In this document: piece after piece, positions 44,751 through 54,100 of the stretch
How positions within the stretch are numbered: the stretch's first letter is position 1
Layout of the letters: each line of letters opens with the position of its first letter
Assembly (NCBI GenBank): GCA_964436045.1
Contig: CAYTBN010000038.1
Span: 1 to 64,000 of the forward strand
Direction: 5' to 3'
Source: CAYTBN01 sp964436045
GTDB taxonomy: Bacteria; Myxococcota_A; UBA796; UBA9615; CAYRNR01
Length of the DNA stretch: 64,000 nt
Notes under the pieces: model-generated
Database searches by the model: none
What the model was told of the DNA's origin: nothing
The model's input: only the letters and a program-made list of their open reading frames with translations
Program-made: the position numbers and the translations under genes

Positions 44751-45504
44751 CCAGGCATCGTTGAAGCTCGACAGCTTCCACGTGGAGGAGGGCTTCAAGG
44801 GCGACATCGGCTTGCTGGGAACCCCCCTGCGCTTCAAGCTCGCCGTGGACGACCTCGTCTACGCGGGGTCCGGGGTCGCGTGGATCGACGTGGTCCCGGA
44901 TACCGGAGACCTGAGCCCGCGAATCCTCCGCTGCGGTCAGGGTCGCACGGGGGTGTTCGGCCTGACGCTCATCGGGACCACGTTCAAGAAGATCACCCTC
45001 TCGGGTCCCGGAACCCTGGGCGTCGGCGTCAACCCGGGAGACACCACCACGAGGCTGGACACGCTCGATGTGTCCGGGGCGGGGTCCGTGGAGCTGGGTC
45101 CGAGCGTGGCCAAGATCACCGCCGGCTCCACCGACGTGACCGTGAGCCACGCGTCGGCCTCGGTCACCGCGGACTGCGACGTCAACGAGGTCGAGGCAGT
45201 CGCGGGCACCTTCCGGCAGCGCACGGGGATCTGGACCCTGGCCAACGTGCACGAAGCAACGGCCTACGCGTCCGGATCCGGGATCTACGTCATGACCAAC
45301 GTGGACGCCCAGGGCAAGGTCTTCAACAACGAAAACAACACGGCCCATACCTTCACGGACATCGAGATCGAGAATGGCGGGACCTGGCACGATCCCGCGG
45401 GTACCGGCGTGTACACCAACTCCATCGAGTTCCCGTTCGGTCTCGACCGCTGCACCCTCGACTTCGGCAGGGACCGCAAGGCCAAGATCGAAGACATCCC
45501 CTGA
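44734..45504 (+). pseudogene. Headless beta-helix gene, 3' part, opposite strand
   Basis: Coding-like sequence from about 44734 to 45504 with beta-helix character (VYAGSGVAWIDVVPDTGDLS, TLDVSGAGSVELGPSVAKIT, FRQRTGIWTLANVHEATAY). There is no start with a ribosome site: the codon at the boundary is ATC, then TTG 44761 and GTG 44782. It meets the minus-strand beta-helix gene head to head within a few bases, so each gene lacks its N-terminus at the same point. Both are probably products of one rearrangement in a prophage-type locus. The following 92 bases before the regulator contain only overlapping short inverted repeats. Confidence 0.55.
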
Positions 45505-45596
45505 CCGGGAGTCGCGGCGTAGCTGGTTCCCGTCCCGCATTTCGGGATGGAGACTAACGGGACGCGGGCGCGGGTTCCATCCCCTACAATGGGTCG

Positions 45597-47123
45597 ATGG
45601 CTGACCACCACCACCACGGCAGCTCACCCGACGTGGAGCGGGTGAGCGCCGAGCGCGATCTGTTCCTCGGCCTGCTGCAGCTCGACGCGCGGGACGACCT
45701 CCAGGCGTTCCTCGAGCAGGCCCTGCGGCTGGTGCTCGAGTTGGCCGACGCCGAGAAGGGGTACCTGGAACTCCACGACGAGACCGCCGATCAGCCCCGC
45801 TGGTGGATCGCGGTGGGTTGCTCCGACGCCGAGATCGAGGGCATCCGGGACGCCATCTCCCGGGGCATCATCGCCCAGGCGGTGGCGTCCGGGCGGACCG
45901 TGGTCACGGCCTCGGCGGTGACCGATCCGCGGTTTGCGGCCTATGAGAGCGTGCAGGTCAACCAGATCGAGGCGGTGTTGTGCAGCCCGGTGGGCGGCGA
46001 GCGGCCCGTGGGCGTGCTCTACCTGCAGGGGCGCCGCCGACAGGGGCCGTTCGACGGCGAGGATCAGCGCCGCGCCGAGCTGTTCGCCCGTCACCTGGCT
46101 CCGCTGGTCGACCGGGTCGCGGCCCGGCAGGTCGAGCGCGAGCGGGCCGACCCGACCCGCCCGTGGCGCCAGCAGCTCGAGGCCGAGAACCTTGTGGGGT
46201 GCAGCGCCGCGATGGCCGACGTACTGCGCACCGTGGCGCTGGTCTCCCCCCTGGATATCGGTGTGCTGGTCACCGGCCCCACCGGAACCGGCAAGACCGA
46301 GGTCGCCCGGGCGATCCACCGCAACAGCGCGCGCCGGGACGGTCCGCTGGTGGAGCTCAACTGCGCGGCCATCCCGGACACTCTGGTGGAGAGCGAGCTG
46401 TTCGGCGCGGTCCCGGGTGCGGCGACGGGTGTGACCCGGCGGATGGATGGCAAGGTGACCGCCGCCCAGGGGGGGACCCTGTTCCTCGACGAAGTGGGGG
46501 AGTTGCCGCTGGCGTCCCAGGCCAAGCTGCTCGAACTCATCCACTCGCGCCAGTTCTACCGGCTGGGGTCCAATCGCAAGGAGATCGCCGATATCCGGAT
46601 CGTGGCGGCGACTAACCGGGACCTAGCGGCGGCGGTCAGGGATGGAGGATTCCGCGAGGACCTGTACTTCCGGCTGGCGGTCCTGCCGCTGCGGCTGCCC
46701 TCCCTCGCCCAGCGTCCCGAGGACATCCCGTCCCTCGCCGGTCACCTCCTGGACCGCTGTGTGCAGCGGCACAAGCTCCCCCAGCTGGCCATCTCCCCCG
46801 CCGGGGTGGTCGCGCTGACGGCCGCGGAGTGGCCGGGCAACGTCCGGGAGCTGGCCAATAGCCTGGAACGCGCGGCCGTGCTCGCCGCCGCCGACCGGTC
46901 CGCGACGGTCGATCCCCGCCACCTGTTCCCCGGCACCGCCGCCTGGACGGACGAGACCGAGGCGATCACCTTCCAGGAGGCCACCCGCCGTTTCCAGGCC
47001 CAGCTCCTCGAGCGCAGCCTGGAGGAGACGAACTGGAACGTCTCGGAGACGGCCCGGCGCCTGGATCTGGCGCGCTCCTACCTCTACGACCTGATCAAGG
47101 CCCACGGCTTGCAAAGGCGGTAA
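45597..47123 (+). CDS. GAF-AAA+-Fis (NtrC-like) regulator with altered GAFTGA loop
   Basis: A 508-residue regulator. A GAF domain (about 25-180), an AAA+ domain with Walker A GPTGTGKTEVARA, Walker B GGTLFLDEVGELP and arginine-finger region FREDLYFRLAVLPLRLP, and a Fis-type helix-turn-helix at the end (NWNVSETARRLDLARSYLYDLIKAHGL). The sigma54-contact loop, normally GAFTGA, is GAATGV (274-279), losing the key Phe. It may therefore not activate sigma54, or may do so weakly. The GAF ligand is unknown. The ATG at 45597 has only a weak upstream ribosome site. The His run near the N-terminus (residues 4-7) is natural. Promoter probably lies in 45505-45596. Confidence 0.88.
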   Translation: MADHHHHGSSPDVERVSAERDLFLGLLQLDARDDLQAFLEQALRLVLELADAEKGYLELHDETADQPRWWIAVGCSDAEIEGIRDAISRGIIAQAVASGRTVVTASAVTDPRFAAYESVQVNQIEAVLCSPVGGERPVGVLYLQGRRRQGPFDGEDQRRAELFARHLAPLVDRVAARQVERERADPTRPWRQQLEAENLVGCSAAMADVLRTVALVSPLDIGVLVTGPTGTGKTEVARAIHRNSARRDGPLVELNCAAIPDTLVESELFGAVPGAATGVTRRMDGKVTAAQGGTLFLDEVGELPLASQAKLLELIHSRQFYRLGSNRKEIADIRIVAATNRDLAAAVRDGGFREDLYFRLAVLPLRLPSLAQRPEDIPSLAGHLLDRCVQRHKLPQLAISPAGVVALTAAEWPGNVRELANSLERAAVLAAADRSATVDPRHLFPGTAAWTDETEAITFQEATRRFQAQLLERSLEETNWNVSETARRLDLARSYLYDLIKAHGLQRR

Positions 47124-47139
47124 TGGATCCGCGGTCGGA

Positions 47140-48093
47140 TCAGGAGGGGTCGTGGATCGCGATGGGGATCGGGCGGGTCTTCAGGACCAGATGGGCAGCG
47201 TCGAGTTGGCCGTCGCCGTCGGTGTCGGTGTCCAGGTCGACCAGGTTGCGGATGCCCGAGGCCTCGGTATCGTCCACGTCGGCGAGGGCGCGCAGCAGGG
47301 ACGAAGCCTTCACGTAGCCCTCGATGGTCAGGTCGTCGACGGGCAGGTCGGGGTCGGTCGGGTCAAGCTGGCCGAACATCGCCAGCCCGTCCACCCGCAC
47401 GTGCCGCCACTCGCCGCCCAGCGTCACCGGTAGGTAGGCGTAGGTGGCCGAGCCGAAGATGGTGCCCCCCTCGCCGACCACGGTCGGCGCCGCGAAGGGG
47501 TAGCCGACGTTCTCGCGGATCACGTAGGGCTGTCCGGGCTGCGCCTCCAGTCGCTTGCCCGGGCCCCAGACCCAGTTGCTGGCCAGGGCCGGCAGATCGT
47601 CGGCCGTATCCAGGTGCTCGCTGACCAGCAGCAGCGGTCCGGACACGGTCAGCTGGGTGTTGAGTACCGGTCCGGCGAGGCCGTTGCTCCCCAGCTCGGT
47701 CACCCCCAGCTCCGCGCCGATCTCGTAACCCAGCCCCTCGGGTGTCGCGGTCTGGAACGTGCTGCTCATCGCCCGGGCCGGCCGGGAGGGGAGCTGGGCC
47801 GCGAAGATGTACTCGGTGTTGGACCGCAGCGGTGCCGGCGGCAGGCACTCCACCACGTGGATCGTCCAGTCGTGTACACAGGCCAGCGGCTCGAGCTCGT
47901 CGCCCGACTCACCCAACCACGCGATCACGTCCCGGTCCGCCGGGGAGTCCCACGCCAGCTCGATACGCAGGGGCGTGTCCTCCGGCACAGCGGCCGCGCC
48001 GTCCCCCGGGAAGAGGGCGACGATACCCTGCTCTTCCATGCCCGCGGCGTAGTACTCCAGGGTGCACCCGCCGGACAGGGGTATCGATGTCAA
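47140..48093 (-). CDS. Lipoprotein with Ig-like N-terminus, disturbed start
   Basis: A frame of 317 residues whose body is an extracytoplasmic beta-rich protein: VALFPGDGAAAVPEDTPLRIELAWD resembles a bacterial Ig-like (Big) domain and later segments (LTVSGPLLLVSEHLDTAD, GEWRHVRVDGLAMFGQLDP) have no known family; a short DTDTDGDGQLD calcium-type loop is near the end. Start: the called TTG (48093) gives only ten residues before Cys. Reading further up in frame gives ATG AGA TGA at 48115-48123 and then a hydrophobic stretch (GLPIFILTSIPLSGGC), so the lipoprotein signal seems broken by a TGA at codon 3, or starts at a rare codon. It converges with the regulator gene. Confidence 0.65.
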   Translation of the reverse strand: MTSIPLSGGCTLEYYAAGMEEQGIVALFPGDGAAAVPEDTPLRIELAWDSPADRDVIAWLGESGDELEPLACVHDWTIHVVECLPPAPLRSNTEYIFAAQLPSRPARAMSSTFQTATPEGLGYEIGAELGVTELGSNGLAGPVLNTQLTVSGPLLLVSEHLDTADDLPALASNWVWGPGKRLEAQPGQPYVIRENVGYPFAAPTVVGEGGTIFGSATYAYLPVTLGGEWRHVRVDGLAMFGQLDPTDPDLPVDDLTIEGYVKASSLLRALADVDDTEASGIRNLVDLDTDTDGDGQLDAAHLVLKTRPIPIAIHDPS

Positions 48094-48137
48094 AATGAAT
48101 ATAGGTAGACCCGCTCATCTCATGCTGCTTTGTCTAA

Positions 48138-48157
48138 CGTAACGACGGTTCGTTACG
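48138..48157. promoter_or_regulatory. 8-bp perfect inverted repeat, candidate operator
   Basis: CGTAACGA, spacer CGGT, TCGTTACG lies 14 bases upstream of the ATG at 48123. On the minus strand it sits between TTGCAC (-35-like) and TACGTT (-10-like) with a 16-base gap, the usual place for a repressor or MerR-type operator. The surrounding 60 bases are less G+C-rich than the genes, as expected of a promoter. It could instead be a weak terminator for the MscS gene. Confidence 0.4.
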
Positions 48158-48175
48158 GTGCAACCGGGGGCGGAG

Positions 48176-49453
48176 CTACGGGGCCGCGGAGGCCTCCCCG
48201 TCCAGCGTGCGTAGCAGCACTTCGAGGGCCTTGTCGGTGGGATCCTGGAAGACCCGCAGGTCGAACTCGGGGGCGGCGGCCAGCAGGTGGTCGAAGATGT
48301 CCGCCTGGATACCCTCGTACTCGACCCAGGCGGTGGTCTTGGTGAAGACGTAGACCTGGATCGGCAGCCCCTTGGAGCTTGGGGCCAGCTGGCGGACCAG
48401 GAAGGTCAGCCCCTCCTGGTGGACGCGTGGGTGGTTGCGCAGGTAGGCGGTGACGTAGGCCCGGAAGGTGCCCACGTTGGTCAGCCGCCGGCCGTTGATC
48501 TCGATGGAGCCATCCACTCCGTGCTCGGCGTTGTGGGCCGCCACCTCGGCTTCTTTACGCTCGAGGTACTCGCGGATGAACTCGATCTTGCGATAGCGGT
48601 CCAGCATCTGGTCGTCGCAGAAACGGATCGACGAGACGTCGATGTCCATCGACCGGCAGATCCGGCGACCGCCGGCGTCCGACATCCCGCGCCAGTTCTT
48701 GAACGAATCCGAGATCAGCGCGTAGGTCGGGATCATCGTGATCGTCTTGTCCCAGTTCTGGACCTTGACCGTGGTCAGCGAGACGTCGATCACCGTGCCG
48801 TCGGCACCGAACTTGGGCAGCGCGATCCAGTCGCCGATGCGGACCATGTCGTTGGTCGTCAGCTGGATGCCCCCGACGAATCCCAGGATCGGGTCCTTGA
48901 ACACCAACATCAGCACCGCGGTCAGCGCGCCCATGCCGCCGAGGAAGAACTTCGGGGACTCGTTCAGCAGGATCGACAGCACGAAGATGCCGATCGCGAA
49001 GAACAGCACCACCTTGACCACCTGGACGAAGCCGCGGATCGGCACCCGCTGCGCCACGTCGAAGGTCCGGTAGATGCTCACCACCCCGTTGAGCAGGGCG
49101 TCGATGACCAGCGCCCCCACGAGCAGCATGTAGATGTTCGCGGCCGAATGGGTCGCCGAGATCCACGACGGCAGCTCCTCGAACGGCAACGAGGCGGCCA
49201 CGTAGATCACCACGGCAGGCGCGATATGGGCCGCTCGGTTGAACAGCCGCTTCTCCAGCAACGCGTCGTCCCAGCGGGTGCCGCTGCGCTTGACCGCACT
49301 GCGGATGACCCGCAGCAGGACCCGCTTGGTCAACAGGTTGGCCAGCCATGCCAGCAACACCACCGCGACCGCCAGCGCAGCCCGCGCCAGCACCTCGGTC
49401 AGCTGGGGTGCCAGGTTCAACTTTCCGATCCACTCGCTCATGAATTCGAGCAT
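48176..49453 (-). CDS. Small-conductance mechanosensitive channel (YbdG-like MscS)
   Basis: A 425-residue channel. Five membrane spans are followed by the pore-lining TM3 and MscS core: SPKFFLGGMGALTAVLMLVFKDPILGFVGG, then the beta domain NDMVRIGDWIALPKFGADGTVIDVSLTTVKVQNWDKTITMIP. The YbdG-type subgroup carries a C-terminal extension with SFKNWRGMSDAGGRRICRS, RVHQEGLTFLVRQL and a final helix. It opens under membrane tension and releases solutes in osmotic downshock. ATG 49453 was chosen because GGGAGGGAG lies upstream; the frame is open to 49537. Confidence 0.92.
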   Translation of the reverse strand: MLEFMSEWIGKLNLAPQLTEVLARAALAVAVVLLAWLANLLTKRVLLRVIRSAVKRSGTRWDDALLEKRLFNRAAHIAPAVVIYVAASLPFEELPSWISATHSAANIYMLLVGALVIDALLNGVVSIYRTFDVAQRVPIRGFVQVVKVVLFFAIGIFVLSILLNESPKFFLGGMGALTAVLMLVFKDPILGFVGGIQLTTNDMVRIGDWIALPKFGADGTVIDVSLTTVKVQNWDKTITMIPTYALISDSFKNWRGMSDAGGRRICRSMDIDVSSIRFCDDQMLDRYRKIEFIREYLERKEAEVAAHNAEHGVDGSIEINGRRLTNVGTFRAYVTAYLRNHPRVHQEGLTFLVRQLAPSSKGLPIQVYVFTKTTAWVEYEGIQADIFDHLLAAAPEFDLRVFQDPTDKALEVLLRTLDGEASAAP

Positions 49454-49625
49454 GGGACTCCCTCCCGGAAGTGGGGGGCATGCTACCAGAGGAGTCGGTC
49501 CCCGGATCGACGGCTCACGGCTCCAGCCCCGCTGCAATCCCCTTGAAACCGTTTCCCTGACCGACCCTCGCTAGGCTGGGTCGTGGACGGCGACGGGGGT
49601 CGCAGGTCCCGAGAGGAGTGGCCTC

Positions 49626-49898
49626 GTGCTGGAGTTCTTTCGCCGGATCTTCCGGAATCCCGCGCCCGTGGCGTCCGAACCGGACGCGGGCCCGGCGGCG
49701 GCGGTCGAGTTCATACGCGAGGACAGTCGGGAACTGATGGGGCACACGATGACCTACCGGATCCACCGGGGCCCCGACGAGTCTTCGGCCAAGGCGTATC
49801 TCCACGCCCAGACAGTCGATCGCGGCCTCCTGTACCTTGTCGTGGAGACCCCGGACGGGACCTGGTGCCGGGACAGGGACGGGATCTACCGCGAGTAG
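49626..49898 (+). CDS. Small hypothetical protein
   Basis: A 90-residue protein with a basic start (LEFFRRIFRNP), an Ala/Pro linker and a small alpha/beta end (TMTYRIHRGPDESSAKAYL, LYLVVETPDGTWCRDRDGIYRE). No family recognised. The GTG at 49626 has GAGGAG eight bases upstream and the codons are G/C-ending, so it is probably real. It lies 29 bases before a lipoprotein gene and may share its transcript. The 172-base spacer to the divergent channel gene has no clear regulatory signal. Confidence 0.65.
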   Translation: MLEFFRRIFRNPAPVASEPDAGPAAAVEFIREDSRELMGHTMTYRIHRGPDESSAKAYLHAQTVDRGLLYLVVETPDGTWCRDRDGIYRE

Positions 49899-49927
49899 AG
49901 TGCCGAGCCAGCAAGAGGAGGGTGACC

Positions 49928-50617
49928 ATGCTTCGTTCGATTCCATTCGTCCTGGTCCTGCTGTTCACGAGCGTCGGTTGCGCGTCGACCGTGCAGTACG
50001 TGCCCTTCCCCAACCGCACCAAGGAGATGCCGCCCGATACGGCGCGGATCTACGTGATGCGACCGTCGTCGCTGGGATTCGCCGTTCCGATGGGGGTGTA
50101 CGACGGGGACATCAAGGTCGGGCAGACCGGCGGGGGCGGATACCTGTGCTGGCAGCGCGCCGCTGGCGAGGTGACCCTCCGCGGCCAGGCCGAGAACAAG
50201 TCCGTGCTGACCATCCAGGCCGAGCCCGGCGAGAAGGTCTTCATCCACCAGAAGGTGTTGATGGGCATCGCGTTCGCTCGTAACAAGCTCGTCCAGCTGG
50301 GCAAGTCCGAGGGCCTGGACACCCTGGGCGACTGCGACAAGCCGGACATCGAGGTGGACCCGGCCACGGTGGCGGAGCTTGCGGAGAGCTCCGGGCTTCC
50401 GACGGCGGGCACATCCGGCGGCTCCGAGCCCCCCCCGCCCGTGGTCGTCGAGGTCCCCGAGGACGAGCAGAAGTTGCAGGCGGAGGCGCTGGGGTTCTTC
50501 CTCGATCGCTGCGGGATCGATCCGGACGGGCCAGGGCCCGCGGCCGCCGAGGGACAGTGGAACGTGTTCCGCGCGCGGGGGTACGAAGCCGAGCGGATCT
50601 TCCGCATCGCCTACTAG
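49928..50617 (+). CDS. DUF2846-like lipoprotein, first part of a fragmented gene
   Basis: A 229-residue lipoprotein (lipobox SVGC, Cys18) whose first 130 residues closely resemble the gene at 55184-55645: ARIYVMRPSSLGFAVP, GGYLCWQRAAGEVTL, VFIHQKVLMGIAFARN. This region fits the DUF2846-type small lipoprotein domain. A Pro-rich linker and a C-terminal stretch (EALGFFLDRCGIDPDG) follow. The stop is TAG at 50615-50617, but the same frame continues with coding character (IPEPCSYTSFNAAV) into the next frame, so the gene may be interrupted. It is 29 bases after a small gene. Confidence 0.75.
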   Translation: MLRSIPFVLVLLFTSVGCASTVQYVPFPNRTKEMPPDTARIYVMRPSSLGFAVPMGVYDGDIKVGQTGGGGYLCWQRAAGEVTLRGQAENKSVLTIQAEPGEKVFIHQKVLMGIAFARNKLVQLGKSEGLDTLGDCDKPDIEVDPATVAELAESSGLPTAGTSGGSEPPPPVVVEVPEDEQKLQAEALGFFLDRCGIDPDGPGPAAAEGQWNVFRARGYEAERIFRIAY

Positions 50618-50656
50618 ATCCCCGAGCCGTGCTCGTACACTTCGTTCAACGCCGCC

Positions 50657-51118
50657 GTGATGGCCACCGAGCGGACGCTCACCCCGCAGCTGACCCCCAG
50701 GGCCGAACCCACCTCCATCGTGGAGCTCCCCGAGGGCGTGGCTCCGGTGGCGTTGGGTGCGGGGGACGAGGATGACTACGACGGGGACGACGACGATTTC
50801 GATGACGATGACGACGATGACTTCGACGAGTTCGCCTTCCCCATCTCGTTCCTCTACCACGTCCCCCTGTCGCCCGGGACGTCGGTGGGGGTCTACCTCA
50901 AGCCGGGTATCACCTTCTTCAACCTGATGGCAGGCGACTACTACGACGTGGGCATCGGCCCCAGCTTTGCCATCGGCGTCGAGTTCCTCCAGCACAAGCG
51001 TGTCCACATCCCCCTGGAGCTGAGGTACGAGCCGCTGTGGAACGCCCAGCCCCACGATCCCGCGTAAGGCTCCATCGACTTCGGCGGCATGACGCTGGCG
51101 GTGGGGATCTCGATCTGA
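50657..51118 (+). pseudogene. Barrel-like tail of the interrupted lipoprotein gene
   Basis: A continuation in the same frame as 49928-50617. It holds an acidic low-complexity stretch of Asp, Tyr and Phe (about 50765-50830) and then outer-membrane-type strands (FPISFLYHVPLSPGTSVGVYL, DVGIGPSFAIGVEFLQ, VHIPLELRYEPLW). A second in-frame stop, TAA at 51065-51067, is followed by GSIDFGGMTLAVGISI and a TGA at 51116-51118, the kind of final strand expected of a barrel. The GTG at 50657 (followed by ATG 50660) lacks a ribosome site. I infer one gene from 49928 to 51118 with two nonsense codons; independent expression of this part is unlikely. Confidence 0.55.
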
Positions 51119-51137
51119 CCGGCTCTGCGGCGACGAA

Positions 51138-54100
51138 TCACCCCCGCCGCACGTGATACGACGGGAAGGTCCCGTACCCCTTGGGCAGCCGCGTCTGCCC
51201 CACGTACTCGCACGAAAAATCGGTGACGGCGTCGGCGGCGGCGAGGGCGGCGAAGGGGGCGGAGGCGTAGACGGTGCCCGGGGGTGTGATCTGCTCGATG
51301 CGGGCGGCGCGGCTGACGTGGGGGCCCATGTAGGTGTACTGGCCCGTGACCTGATCGGTGACCGCGTGGGCGGGGCCGGCGTGGAGGCCGATGCGGACCG
51401 AGAGGCCGTCTGGGAGGCCCGCGGCGGACCAGTCGGTGGCGGCGAAGTAGTCGGCCAGGTCGAGGGCGAAGCGGCCGGCGTCGGCCACCGACAGGAAGAC
51501 CATGTACAGGGCGTCGCCCCAGGTGTTGCGGACCGCTGGCGGGTGGGGAGAGCGCTCTATCATCGCCGCGACCTCGCCGTACACGTGTTCGGCGAACCGG
51601 CGCAGCTGCACGTCGTCCAGGGTGCTGAAACGGACCACGTCGGCGAACAGCAGGCCCACCACCCGGTGGTCGGGGATCTCGGCCGAGGCCGGCGCGCCGG
51701 GGTCGACAGCGGAGGTCGCCTCGTCGGCGTGGGCGAGCTCGATGACCCCGGGATCCAGGCCCCGCGCCCGCCACAGGGCGATGGTGGCGGCCGTGCTGGC
51801 CGGGTCCGGGTCGTCGCGCCCGTCCCAGACTGCCGCCGGGGTCAGCTCGGCGCCCAGGGCCCGCGCCTTGAGCAGGGCCATCCCCAGGGTCACCCGGGCG
51901 GTGTACTCGAGGGCGGCGCGGTTGGCCAGCGCGTGCCGATCCCCCAGCACCTCGAGGGAGGTGGCTTCCCTCAGTACGCGGTCGAACCGTTCGCCCCAGC
52001 CGGCCCCCGGCACCAGCTCGACCCGCTGCTCGCGGAACTCGTCCTCGGGACAGGGCAGCACCAGGTGCAGCTCCGCACCCCGGCGCAGCATCGCCTCGGC
52101 GAACAGCAGGTCCGAGCCGCAGGTGGGGGTGACGTAACCAAAGGCGGGAGCCTCCCGCTCCAGCAGGGCGTCTATCTCCCCGGCCACCGAGACCTCTCGG
52201 TGGGGCGGGAAGCGTCGCGTGGCCCTGTCCGGGGCATCCAGCGGGTGCCCGCGGAACAGCGCCACGGGGGGCACTCGCAGGATCGCATCCAGCCGCCCGG
52301 CCTCGACGTCGCCGCCCTCCGACCCGCGCCCGGCCAGCAGGGACCGCGCCCGCTGTCGCAGCGCCCCCAGCTCCGCGTGCCGCCCCGCGGCCGCGTCGGC
52401 GGCTGCCCGGAAGTGAACCTCCGCACGGTCCAGCTCCCCCAGGATCAGGCTGGCCGCGCCCAACGCGGCCCGGACCTCGAAGGGGTCCTCCCCGGTCGCC
52501 TCGCGGCGCTCGAGCAGCTCGTCGCCCAGCTCTCGCGTCTTGCACGCCAGCTCCCGCGCCTCGGCGTCGTGCCCGAGCTCCAGGGCCAGCCCGGCCCCGC
52601 GGCTGGCGCAGGTCAACGCGTCGGTCCGGCGGCCGCTGTCCAGGGCCAGCCGCAACCCCAGCGCGTAGAGCCGGGCGGCCTCGTTCCGGTGGCGCGACCG
52701 CTTCTCGGGGTCGTGGGCCCGGTCGGCCAGCGCGCGATGGGTCCCCGCCAGCGCGGACAGGGTGTCGCCGTCGGTGTAGCCGTCGTCCACCAGCGCTTGC
52801 AGCTCCCGGTGCGCCCGGTGGGTGGCGCCGCTGTCGGCCAGCGCCCGTCCCAGCAGCTGGCGCAGCGGGCGGTCCTCGGGCCAGCGCTCCAGCCCGGCCG
52901 AGAACACGTCGAAGGCCAGCAGCGGCTCGCCGATGGCCAGCAGCTGCAGCCCCAGGCGTTGGTGGAAGGGCGGGGACAGCCTTGCCGGATCCCCCCGGCG
53001 GCCGCGCCACAGGGCGAGCAGGTCGCCCAGGTCGGACGACAGGGTCAGGTCGGCGGTCTCCCGCCAGCTGGTGGCCGGCGAGAGCGTGCCGTCCTCGCTC
53101 ACCCGGCCTTCGTCGCCGTCACCCCAACTCTCCCGCGAGACACCGCCGGCCCGCTCCATCGCCCAGCGGGCGAACAGCTTGGAGCCGACCACGAAGCGGT
53201 TGCGGGCGACCTCCCGCACCACGCCGTTGATCACCAGCTGGTCCAGTGCCTCCTCGGTCCGGTCCACGTCGCCGTCGTGGATCTCGATCGCCGTTCGTTT
53301 CTTGAACCGGTCGCGGCTGGCGAAGATCTCGCGGAACAGGGTGCGGGCGTCGGTTCCGCAGGCGGTCCACCAGCGTTGGAAGTCCCCCCGCCGCTCCCGC
53401 AGGAAACGCTGGCCCGCCCGATCCACCTCGCTCCGGTCCGGCGGTGCCTCCCCGCGCTCCTCCCACATCCGTGCCAGCAGGTACTGCATCAGGTAGGGGT
53501 GCCCCCCCGCCTCGGCCAGCAACGCCCGCTCCGTGTCGGCCGGCAGACCGTCGGGGAAACCGACGCCGATCAGCGCGCGCAGGTCTTCGTCCTCCACCAG
53601 TCGCATCTCGATCAGCGTGACCACGTTGAAGAACGGCGAGCCGGCTGTGTTCCAGAGGTCGGCGCTGAGCAGGGTGCCGGCGATCATCACGTGGGTCCGC
53701 CGCCGCAGGGGACTCTGGCTTACCAGGAAGCGCAGGTTGGCGAAGAACGCCTTGGACCAGCCCTCGTTCCGCAGCTCGTCGACCTCGTCGAGCATCAGGA
53801 ACAGCTGGATGTCCTCGTCCCGGGTCAGCTCCTCGCGCAGCCGCGCGAAGAAGGTGTCGAAGGCGTAGTCCTGGTCGACGTCGCCCCGGCGCATGGCGGC
53901 GATGGCCTCGGCGAGGCCTGGGGGATCGGGGCTGCGCAGGTGCGGCCGCAGTTCGTCGAGCACCTGGGCCAGGAGGGCGGATCGCGTCAGCTTGCCGAAC
54001 TGGTGGGTCGACAGGAACACGGGCACCACGGTCTGCCCCGCCGGGCTCTCCGGCTGCCGCTCGATGCGCTCGCGGACCTGCAGCATCAGCGAGGTCTTGC

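Noticed and set aside
43782..45504. Active phage tail-fibre inversion switch
   Set aside because: No site-specific invertase, no clear flanking crossover repeats, and neither half has a start; a one-time rearrangement or assembly join is simpler.
45606..45620. HHHHGSS near the start of the regulator as a cloning tag or vector contamination
   Set aside because: Only four His, natural surrounding codons, continuous with a normal GAF protein and no vector sequence beside it.
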